A stretch of DNA of 64,000 nucleotides from Protea cynaroides (Eukaryota; Streptophyta; Magnoliopsida; Proteales; Proteaceae): the NCBI GenBank assembly GCA_028583415.1, contig CM053267.1:44938834-45002833 (forward strand), written 5' to 3'. Of this stretch, positions 11,907 through 21,215 are shown in pieces. A program made the translations under genes and the position numbers. Every line of letters starts with the position of its first letter. Within the stretch, counting starts at the first letter, position 1. Under the pieces are notes generated by a model. That model made no database searches. It worked only from the letters and a program-made list of their open reading frames with translations, and had not been told where the DNA came from.

Positions 11907-12303
11907 TATCTAATCTGATAGTGAGATTGCCTGAAAACCATTGAACACATGAGACAATCATTATTTAATTAATCCTTATAATTTAAAACCACTAACAAAT
12001 ACAAATTTCAAAATTTTCAGATCATTCTGTCGAAAATGCTGTATTTTCACTGTAGGGTCGATGGTGGGGGTCGATGGTTATCCGACCCTCAGTATGCGAC
12101 CCTGAGAAATCAACAATTCTTCCCGAGAGCCGGGGGTCAATGGGGGGGTCGGAGGATGTCTGACCCAGGGTGCGACCCCTGGTTCTCTGTCAGATTCCCG
12201 ATAGCCGAGGGTCGATGCGGGGGTCGATGGGTGGGTCGATGGTTTTAGTCGAATTTTTCGACCCCCGGACTAAAAATCAGATTTTTAAGTTTCGATTTAG
12301 AGT
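11907..12303 (-). repeat. E1 region upstream of gag with GGGTCGATG motif cluster
   Basis: Between 12040 and 12260 there are at least five exact GGGTCGATG copies plus variants (gggtcggag, ccgaccctc, cgaccccc). The same motif family fills two places in the E1-type LTR. The rest is AT-rich with no frame of its own. Confidence 0.7.
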
Positions 12304-12671
12304 CCATTTGTAAGACCCGTATCGAACTAACCCGGTCTTACCACCTTGAACCAGGTCTACCCATCATGGTCGAGCCAAATGGATCAAGTGTGTGAGGGAG
12401 ATCACGATCCCATGTATTAAACTGACCCAAAAACACTAAAATAAGGGGGAGGGTCGCATACCCAGCAAGGCAGGGTTGGACCCCCCAGTATAAAAGTCAG
12501 ACCCTGAGTTTTTAACCAGGGGTTGGACATTTTAGAACCAGGGGTCGACGGGATCTTCGACCCCCTCATCGACCCCCAGTCTACCGACAGAAACCGTAAA
12601 TTAGGAACTTTCCAAATTTTAATGGGATTCTTTCCTAATCTCAATGGAACTTATTTTGGGAGTTTCTACTC

Positions 12672-12679
12672 TATAAATA
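12672..12679 (+). promoter_or_regulatory. TATA box of the solo LTR
   Basis: tataaata is followed after about 25 bp by the likely start region and a GA-rich leader. The equivalent site is at 6711-6717 and 44871-44878 (minus strand) in E1. In E5 it is weakened to ctatttaaag (60271-60280). Confidence 0.7.
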
Positions 12680-13316
12680 GGACGTCCCTAAGCCTCTTTC
12701 ACTCCTTTTAGAACCCTAATTGGATTGAGAGAAAGAGAAGACAAGGAGAAGAGAAAGAGAAGAGAAGGAAAGTAGAGAAGAAGATCAAAGAGAAGGCTTC
12801 AGAGAAACAAGCCTAATTCTCAGGTATGGATACAATCTCCATGTAGTTCTAAAGACCTTAGAGTAGATAGTGAAGAGGGAATGATCTAAGAGAAACCCAA
12901 GTCATCCATCCATGGTTAGGTTTTCATGAAAAACCATGGGGGAGATCATAAAAACCATGTAGGTGAATAAACTATGGTTTTAAGCCATAGAACATGTATG
13001 TAATGGATTGTAGAAGCAAGCCATAGGACCCAAACACGAAGGAATGGACTGTAGGATGAAAATTCGACTAAACCCACGGGGGGTCGCACGGGGGTCGATG
13101 GCCAATCGACCCTACCAGACCCTAACGATCGACCCCCAGTGTTCGGGAAGTCCAGAATCTGAGTGGTAGCACCCAGGGTTGATGGAACCTCTGACCCTGG
13201 CATCGACCCCCAGTTAACAACATGCTTTTTAAAATCAGAATTAATTCTAATTAAATTCTATCGACTTGATTAGGTCTTCTGGTGATATAATATTGATATT
13301 TAGTTGATTCTTAAAG

Positions 13317-13345
13317 CTTGAAAGAGGATCTACGATCAAGCAAAG
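13317..13345 (+). other. Short exon-like piece in LTR leader
   Basis: A 29-bp piece preceded by ttaaag and followed by gtgagg. The E2 LTR has an equivalent at 34390-34449, bounded by ttgtag and gtaagg. With the upstream donor (12824, gtatgg; E2 33860, gtaagt) and the acceptor at 14169, this suggests a three-exon LTR transcript. None of the pieces contains an in-frame ATG for the third. Confidence 0.4.
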
Positions 13346-13849
13346 GTGAGGGAACAAGACCTAAACTAATTGGTTAATAATAAACTATTTTATTCTTGAA
13401 TCTAATGCCATGATTGATTCTATGCGTGTATGCTTGTTATGTGCATTCAACATGTCATCTAATATTTCTATTATTACTGTTCATGCATATTTAAATTATT
13501 GTTTACATCATGATGATGATGATGATGATGATGATAGGAATAGGCATGTGGATGTATGTGTGTGGTTGGTGTGCTTGATGCGAGCGAGTATCAGGGGATG
13601 TCATAGGCCGGGCCTCAGCACTCTAGCTCTATCTCTAACTCAAGTCTTGTCCACTGACATCGTCGTATCGCCATTACCTTAGCAGAACTATTACGTCGTA
13701 GTGTATGAGGGGAGGTGGTCTTGGACCGTGTAGTCTCTGACTCTGTCGGGGGGCCTTAGCCCTATCTTTATGGACGTATTGAGGGATGCTGGGGTGAGGC
13801 CTTGGATACACTGATTGGCATTAGGATTGGTTAGTTGCGAGCCCAGTTT

Positions 13850-13875
13850 GTAAGCCCTCGCCAGCAGGGGCTTAC
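13850..13875 (+). other. Conserved stem-loop in LTR
   Basis: GTAAGCCC and GGGCTTAC pair around a short loop. The structure is kept in E1 (5463-5488), E2 (35051-35076) and, slightly shortened, E5 (about 61472-61497). It could be an RNA packaging or dimerisation element; that is inference. Confidence 0.5.
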
Positions 13876-14169
13876 GTGTTGGTCTGGGTAGAGTATCAGG
13901 GGAAGTGTCATAGGCCGGGCCTCAGCACTTTACCTCTATCTCTATTCCATGGTAGGGTGCATGTGGGATGACAATAAACGTTACCTTTGGGCGGCTTCAC
14001 ACACTCGTATATAGAGGTGTGACAGCCACTTATCCTTTCTATAGGACATTGCAAACTTATTTACCAGACCAAAGATATGAATTGAATGCATGCATATGTT
14101 TATTGCATTGTTTTGTTTGCTCACTGAGCCATGATGTGTGCTCACCCTCTCGGCGTCGAATATTTTTAG

Positions 14170-14303
14170 TTGATGATGCAGGTACTACGGTCGAAGATTA
14201 TATGAGTGCTCCGATGTACGTGCGTATTGCTGCAATGGAAGCCGAAGACTTAGTGGATACGCATGACTCCTCATGTGAGTGCAACTCATGCGTATTCGAT
14301 TAG
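14170..14303 (+). other. Conserved 134-nt open segment in LTR (solo LTR copy)
   Basis: After tatttttag the frame reads DDAGTTVEDYMSAP and then AAMEAEDLVDTHD, ending SSCECNSCVFD and TAG. Like the other copies it is exactly 134 nt and open throughout. A longer ATG-started frame (from 13968) covers it here, but that upstream part is not open in E2 or E5. Confidence 0.6.
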
Positions 14304-14588
14304 ATTTTCATTTGAATTATTAAAGGAATGTAATTGATATTTTATTTATTTATGTCTCAGTTGATACAATAATAACTTGATATTTTTATTATGGTTATCA
14401 CAATTAGATTTCTCTGTTCATTTACTATAAGACTTCCGCTATTGTGTATTTATTCTAATTATGGTTATGGATGTGTATGATTTTATTTTTAATGGACACA
14501 GCCTATTAGAGATCCTGGTTGAACCGTTGGTTTATTAGCGGTTCATCACACCGTTCTGAATGGTGCAGAATTGGGGTGTGACACCATT

Positions 14589-15150
14589 TTCCATTCTTTC
14601 TTCTCCGCTTCAACTCGTCTCATCCCTCTGAGTTGCTACAGTGACAACTCCGATCCGTTGGTGATTTGCACTCCTTGTTTAGTCGTCTACACCTCTGCTA
14701 TAGGTATATCTTCTACATTTTCATGTTTTTAGGTTTCCTTACCTAGGTTTTTGCTCGTATATCTCATATTTTTCAAATTAAACTTTTTTCAACCTTAAAA
14801 ATTCGATTTTTATTGGGGGCTTTTGTTGTTGGTGACTTGAGGAATGAAATCCCTAAAAAATATTTGAGTTTCATCGGTAAGTTATCGAGAAACTCAAAAT
14901 TTACTCTTTTTGCCCTAATTTTGTCGAGATTTCGAATTTCTTGAAATTTCTTCCAATTCAATCTCATTAGCTAAAATTTCTGACTGTATGAGTCTTACAG
15001 GATAGTTTAGGATCTATGTAAGTCCTCCTGCCCACGTGTATGGGTGAAAAGTGAGGCTTTTGACCAATTTACGTCGTTATTATGTCAAAATTTTGGGTTT
15101 TTCATCTCCACTAAGCCATTATTTATTTTTCTTTCTTATTTGCGGATACC
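14589..15150 (+). promoter_or_regulatory. E1 leader upstream of the antisense ORF
   Basis: Sequence before the antisense ORF (plus strand here). A donor-like ctatag/gtatat lies near 14700. A pyrimidine-rich stretch with tttctttcttatttgcgg lies just before the ATG context; in E5 the same site reads ctttgcag, a good 3' splice site, suggesting a 5'-UTR intron. 15001-15065 matches the E5 end at 63890-63960. Confidence 0.4.
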
Positions 15151-15448
15151 ATGGTTCGTACCAAGGTACCTAGTGTTCACTACCGTCTTTGCTTCCGTTC
15201 CACTGAAGTCAAGACATAGTATGCCTGCAACACTCGTAAGAAAGTAGAGGGAGGCCGCAAAGTGGACTTGGCTAGCTTGGCCTTGTTCAATGTGGAGGGG
15301 GATTTTGGCGATATGAGATGGCTCCCTGTCATCCCCTATGACGCCTGAACCTGTCCTGACTTGGTACGCCAGTTCTATTGTAATTTCCAAGTGGTGGGGG
15401 ATTACAACGATGTTGAGAGAGGTGGTGAGCTTCGGATCACTAGCTATG
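15151..15448 (+). pseudogene. Antisense ORF of E1, 5' part (Transposase_32-like)
   Basis: Starts ATGG at the position matching the E5 ORF start and encodes the N-terminal part, with RKKVEGG, LALFNVE, WLPVI and CPDLVRQFYCN. It lies antisense to the E1 gag-pol, between the PBS and gag. Two in-frame stops (near 15212 and 15346) and the E4 insertion at 15449 break it. It resumes at 32050 after the duplicated ctatg. Confidence 0.75.
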
Positions 15449-15527
15449 TGTCAGCACCCTAGTTTTGCCATTACCCTTAAAAAATAAATTTTTTTTTTTT
15501 AATGGGAAATCAGATGTTATTAATTAG

Positions 15528-15572
<45 letters not shown>

Positions 15573-15739
15573 CAAAAGAAGAGAGAAAGCAGGGAAGAAG
15601 GAGAGAGGGAGAGAAGCGGTGAGGGGGAGTTGCAGGGGAAGAGGGGGAGGTCGACACCTCACCCTCCTCCCCGAAACCCGCCCCGAAACCTGCTGGTTTC
15701 CCGGACTCAAATCCCCCCTTTTTTTCTTGTGAATATAAG

Positions 15740-16262
15740 GAGCAGCCAGCGGCTGGCTGCTCCAGTGGAGAAAAACAAAACGAAAAAAAAAAAAAAAAAA
15801 CAGAAGAAGAAGAAGAAGAAGAAGAAGAAGAAGAAGAAGAAGAAGAAGAAGAAGAAGAAGAAGGCAGCGGCGGCTCTCGCCACCGTCGAAGAGAGAAAGG
15901 AGGAGCATCTCTGTGCTGCTCCAAAGAGAGAAAAACGAAAAAAAAAAAAAAGAAATAGAGAAGAAGAAGAAGAAGAAGAAGAAGAAGAAGAAGAAGAAGA
16001 AGAAGAAGAAGAAGAAGAAGGCAGCGGCAGCAGAGCCGCCGCCGTCGAAGAGAGAAAGGAGGAGCAGCTCTGTTGCTGCTCCAAAGAGAGAAAAACGAAA
16101 AAAAAAAAAAACGGAAACAGAGAAGAAGAAGAAGAAGAAGAAGAAGGAGAAGAAGAAGAAGAAGAAGTGAAGAAAGAGAGAGGGAGAAGGAAAAGGAAGG
16201 CAGCGGCAGCAGAGCCGCTGCCCTCGAAGAGAGGGAAGGAGCAGCTCTGCTGCTGCTCCAGA
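15740..16262 (+). repeat. Four-fold GAA/A-run module with GC hairpins
   Basis: A module of about 160 bp recurs at about 15755, 15916, 16075 and 16248: A-run, (GAA)n, a 'ggcagcgg' block, then a small hairpin ending gctgctcc. Hairpins include ggagcagccag/ctggctgctcc (15740-15764, right after the TATA-like site) and ggagcagc/gctgctcc (16060-16082, 16229-16251). The same array is in the 3' LTR at about 28715-29236. Confidence 0.8.
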
Positions 16263-17868
16263 AAGAAAAAAAAAAAAAACCAGGAAGGAAAAAAAAAAAA
16301 AAAAAAAAAAAGGGGGAAAATCCAGCAAGAAAAAAAAAAAGGAAGAAAGGGGCGACAGCATAGCCGCCGCCGCCACCGTGGAGGCGCCAGTACACAGCCG
16401 CTGCCGTGAAAGAAGGAGCAGCTTCCCTCTTTGCCAGTGATCTCGATCGACAGGTATATTTTATTTTTTATTATTATTATTATTATTTAGTGATTGGTTG
16501 GCTTGTTTTTTGTTTGTTTTGGTCTAGGACGAGTTCCAGTTTGGTTGGGTCTAAGTGAGGGCCGGTTTGGATCGGTCCGACCATGTGATAAAAATTTTAA
16601 TGTGGTTGACCCAACCGCATGATCTGAATTTTATGAGGTTTGATCATGACCACATAATTGGGATTTAATGAGTTGATCTTAACCATTGATTTAGAATTTT
16701 TTATGTGATTAAAGTACATCCATTGATCATAAATTTTTAATGTGCATTTTTATATAGTCATTAGATTATCATTTTGAATGATCTGAACCATTGGATGTTC
16801 ACCTTAAATGTCTTAAATGAATCTGGACCATCGGATCTTCATCATGGATGCTTAAAATGAATTTGAACCGTTGGATTGTCTTTTTGAGTATTTTTAAATG
16901 AATCTGATCATGTTTATGGTGGTTTAAATATTAAGATCAAACCTGATTCGGGTTAAACCATGTTTATTTTAATGACCAAGTTCGATTTGTGTGGGTGTGG
17001 ATTGGTTTGGTTCATTTTGCTTTGGCTTTATGGACCTGGTTTAGGTATAGCATGATTTAGGTTTTGTTTGACCTGAGTTAGACTTGGTTAATGTTAGTCC
17101 GGTTCAAAGTTGGTTCTGGTTTGGCTTAGTGTTGTGCTTATGTCTTCTTTTATCTTTTCATCTCATGCCATTTCTTAGGATCAATCTATCTCAGGTAGGG
17201 TATGTAGGTCATTTCATTGTACATAATACATACTTTTTTTTATATACATCCTGGTTCTCATTATGGTTTCATTTTTTACACGTTTGATGGTTCCTGCTGT
17301 TCTGACATCACATGTATATATAGTTGCTTTCTATTTTTGGTTTTTATCACATGCTTTATCTAATTTCCATCACATGCCTATATGCTTATACATTTGTATG
17401 ATTTAATTTGAAGGCATCATCCATACCCCCAAATGGTCTGTGACATCCAATTTTGATAGATGTATGCTAGGATGCTTGCTTCCCGTGATTGGTTAGGGGA
17501 CTCCAATGAGTTCAGCTGCCCTTCGTGGGCCCATTTAGAACGAGCCCACCCAACCCTAGGATTGGATCCAAGAGTGTGGGAAATCGTTGTATCAAAAATA
17601 TATATTAATGAAAAATGTGCGATTGGGTAGATGTATGCATAGGATTGGTGGTCCGACGGATGGTCCACCTGGGCATCCCGAATGTGGGATGTGAGTGAGA
17701 TTTAGTGTACCCCCGTGTGTGGGGAGCTGAGGCATTTGGCCTTTCCTGAGTGTTGCCACGCGTGTCCATGGCTCGTCGCCATGGGAACTACGCTTGACCT
17801 GATTCTCGAGAGACAGAGGTCTCGAGAGGTACGTAGGCTGCGGGGGAGTTTGGTCGCTCCACGCTCGG

Positions 17869-18350
17869 TCAAATTGAGGTAAGTTCCATGTATTATGGGA
17901 TTACCTCAGCGAAGGGATTTTCCTGTGGAAGGGAATACCTGTACACCGAGATGGGTTCCACTGTTGTGGGAACATCTCATCCTTCGGATGTGTTCCAATA
18001 TTTTGGGAGCATCATTTCCACACACACACTCAAATTGAGGTAAGTTCCATGTATTATGGGATTACCTCAGCGAAGGGATTTCCCTGTGGAAGGGAATACC
18101 TGTACACCGAGATGGGTTCCACTGTTGTGGGAACATCTCATCCTTCGGATGTGTTTCAATATTTTGGGAGCATCATTTTCACACACACACTCAAATTGAG
18201 GTAAGTTCCATGTATTATGGGATTACCTCGCCGAGGGGATTTCCTTGTGATAGGAAGTACCTCAACACTGAGATGGGTCCCACTGTTGTGGGGACATCTC
18301 TCACCATTGGATGTGTTCCATGATTATGGGAGCGTCCATCGCTTGGGATG
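17869..18350 (+). repeat. 161-bp tandem repeat made of stem-loops
   Basis: Units begin at 17869, 18030 and 18191, each starting tcaaattgaggtaagttcc. Each unit is a chain of short inverted repeats: gaggtaa/ttacctc, gagatgggttcc/gggaacatctc, catccttcggatg and tgttcc/gggagca. It is repeated at 30849, 31010 and 31171 in the 3' LTR. Confidence 0.85.
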
Positions 18351-19067
18351 CGTTCCAACATTTTGGAAGCGTCCCTCTTCTCTTGCACACACTTGGTACG
18401 TACACACCCGCCCCGAACTACGTTTGGCCCGATTCCCACCCCCAGGGGATACGTAGGCGGCCCGGGATTTTCCCCGGACCTCGGTCATATGTTATATATC
18501 TTTTTTTCCTTTCTTTTGATGCATGATTAAACTATTCTTTTAATTCTCTAATTCATTTTGTAATTATTTTTCTTGTCTAATTTGTTTAATTTCAGCTTAT
18601 GCCATGCCTAGTTAGCAAAGAACTAGAAATTAACTTAGGATTCCCCCTTCTACCTTGTAATGTATTTAGATAGCCCCAAGCATTCATAAACTGTAGGAAA
18701 GGATAGGATTTAGGGAAACCGGTTTAACCGGGTGAGTTGGGTGCCTAACACCTTCCCAATTCGTAATTTGGCACTTACCAGCCTTTGGTGAGACAAGATA
18801 GCCGTTCCATTTGCGTGAGTCATTAGTGTTCCTCCATTGAGGGACATCATTTATAGGTCCTAGACCTTATCTAGGTGGCGACTCCAGTCTTCATACCTTC
18901 CACTGGCATGAGTGGATTGGATCTGAAAGTGAGAACTTTCCAGATCCCAGTTTGAGTGTAATGAGGGTAGACAACTTTAACTATATGAAAATTCAATTTA
19001 AAAAACGAGGATAAATTCAAATTGAAAATTTCAAGAAGATTGATGATTTTTTCCCATGTCCTCACAG

Positions 19068-19085
19068 TGGCGACTCCGCTGGGGA
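19068..19085 (+). other. E4 primer-binding site
   Basis: tggcgactccgctgggga starts two bases after the 5' LTR end. It matches the PBS type reported for Ogre/Tat elements (complementary to tRNA-Arg). Confidence 0.8.
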
Positions 19086-20384
19086 TTCATGCCAGACTCC
19101 AGATTGTAAATCCCTATCCCTTTCTCTTTATGCATAAACTTATGTTTTGGGGCTTTAGGTTGTAGTTAGGTGTAGAAGTAGCAAACACCCTTGCTTGTAG
19201 CCTTGTTTGATTAGGTGTATTGTATACATTGTTGATTATTTTATGATATAGTGATATCATGGTTCTCGAGATATTGATTATTATTGTTACGAACCTCGTG
19301 GTTAGCTGAAACGGGCTCTAGTGTATATTGGATGACCTACCGGGCGAAGCCACAACCTTGGCCTGTACCTGCGGCTATGCGGGTATATAAAGGGATGTAG
19401 GTGTCTTTGACTCATCGTGTATACGGTGATAGGCATTCTTATCCTTGTCAAGGTAGCCTTGTCATGTCCCATTATCACATTACTGACACTTGTATGCTTG
19501 ATTCATCCCTGAACACCTGAGTGTTGTCTTTACCCAGTTTCACCTCGCTCAACGCGGGTGGTCATTGATGAAGCCATCACTCATTTGTTCAAGATTGAAT
19601 CGAAATTCTTTGATATCCTGTGCGTGTCCTTTCAGACGGTAAATCCCTCCCAAATCCAATGATTCTGATGTGTTCATTTGGTTGGAGTTTCAGCCAGAGA
19701 TATAGTCTGTTTCACAGATATCCTCTTGCTGAAAACCAACCAAAGAATCAATCTGAATCACCGGAATTGGTGAAGATTAACCTAATGGAGTTCTTGCACA
19801 GAGCTAACCTTTTGTTTGGTTGAGTCAGCATGATTGTACATGTGTATTTGTTCATGGTCTCAACTCTGTGTGTTCAATGTATTTTATCTTGTTTTAGATT
19901 TAATTTTTTTTAGAATCTCCTGAGTGTCTCCCTCATTATCCACCGTCTGGGTAAGAGACCTTGTCTCTTGGAAATTGCCTAGGGCTCCTCTCTTAGAGTC
20001 TACCTAGCCATTGATCTTGGCTCTTAAAAATTAAATGGAAATTATGGGAAAGAGCAAGAGTTAGTGTCGAGTACTGTTGAGGATATGATTCCTAGGTTAG
20101 AACAGGTTGTCTATGTCCTAGTGAGGCCTATCCATCAAAGCATCAATGTCTGGGCAGCATCAACTGCCCATGCTCTGTGAGAATATGTGAGAGAGTTGGC
20201 AAGGTACCATCCCCCTAGGCTGTTTTCTCCTAGGCTTGTTTCATCATCTTCATTTCATATTATGATCCATCATGAAGGTGTGAAATATTCTGGTTATTAT
20301 ATGTCTGCTGCAAGCAAAGAGCATAATGTTAGGAATCTTGTATGCTTGTCATTCTTTGTTTTTGTCAAGATAGAGACCCATCTT

Positions 20385-21215
20385 TGTCGTTCTTTGTCTC
20401 TATTAGGTAGAGTTTGTATTCTTGTAATTACTCATCTCTACTAGTTAGTTTTGTGGGTTTCATTCCTGTCTCCACTAGTTAGGGTCCTTATATGTTTATC
20501 ATTTTTTGTCTCTACCAGTCAAGGACAGATTGTTGTCATTCTTTGTCTCCACTAGATAGAGCCTAATTCTTTTTGTCACTCGTTGTTTTTATTTATTAGG
20601 GTTTGAGCTTTTGGTAATTTTTCTCTCTAGTTAGGGCTTATTTTGTGATTCTTTGTCCTTACTAGGTGGAGTTGTATTTCCTGTAATTATTTGTCTCCAC
20701 TAGTGAGGGCTTTGGCAGGTTTGTCATTCTTTGTCTCTACTAGGTAAGGTGTAATTGATTTGTGTGATTCTTTGTCTCTTTAGCTAGAGGCTGTATCTTC
20801 TGTAGTTATTTGTTTCTATTAGGTTAGGGCTTGTATTTTGGTGATTCTTCGTCTCTCTAGCTAGAGGTTGTATCTTCTCTGATTATTTGTCTCTACTAGG
20901 TTAGAGCTTGTATTTTTGTGATTCTTTGTCTCTCTAGCTAGAGGTTGTATCTTTCGTGGTTATTTGTATCTACCAGGTTAGAGCTTGTATCTTATGTGAT
21001 TTCTATGTCTTTCTAGCTGGAGTCCGTATTTCCTGTGGTTATTTGTCTCTACTACGTTGGAGCTTGTATTTCTGTGACTCTTTGTCTTAGCTAGAGTCTG
21101 TATCTTCTGTAGTCGTTTGTCTCTACAAAGATTTTTCATTTTCTGTGATTCTTTGTCTCTAATTGTTAGAGCTTGATGTATCGTTGTCACCCTCTGTCTC
21201 TATCAGTTAGAGCCT
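20385..21215 (+). repeat. Degenerate repeat around 'tttgtctctacta'
   Basis: About fifteen diverged units of 45-65 bp contain 'ttctttgtctct' or 'atttgtctctacta' followed by 'ggttagagcttgtat' or 'ctagaggttgtatct'. Confidence 0.75.

Larger units (their letters stand above)
12309..14583 (+). mobile_element. Solo LTR of the E1 family inserted in E1
   Basis: A 2275-bp LTR beginning tgtaagaccc and ending gggtgtgaca is flanked by a perfect 5-bp duplication, ccatt (12304-12308 and 14584-14588). It is inverted relative to the E1 LTRs, so it is a separate insertion and not part of E1; no internal region is attached. It carries a TATA box, a GA-rich leader ending in a donor at 12824, a small exon-like piece 13317-13345, a hairpin at 13850-13875 and the conserved open segment 14170-14303. 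Confidence 0.95.
15449..19066 (+). repeat. E4 5' LTR (3618 bp)
   Basis: Starts tgtcagcaccctagttt and ends gtcctcaca. It holds a long A-run (15531-15571), the GAA/hairpin module array, a TATA-like gaatataagg at 15730, a donor-like gacag/gtatat at 16452, an acceptor-like ttaatttcag near 18595, and the 161-bp hairpin array. The reading frames through the A-run and GAA parts are low-complexity artefacts. Confidence 0.95.

Noticed and set aside
10740..11918. Plus-strand frames opposite E1 gag (up to 149 codons)
   Set aside because: Shadows of the gag frame; no conserved motifs, and not shared with E2.
4756..14583. Idea that E1 is an element with inverted LTRs, or a foldback element
   Set aside because: The plus-oriented LTR at 12309 has its own ccatt target duplication and the true partner LTR, with PBS, is at 33327-45243 with a matching tattc duplication.
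15510..16409. Long frames rich in Phe, Ser, Lys, Glu or Leu in the E4 LTRs (also 28353-29390)
   Set aside because: They are translations of A-runs and GAA repeats in all frames of both strands.
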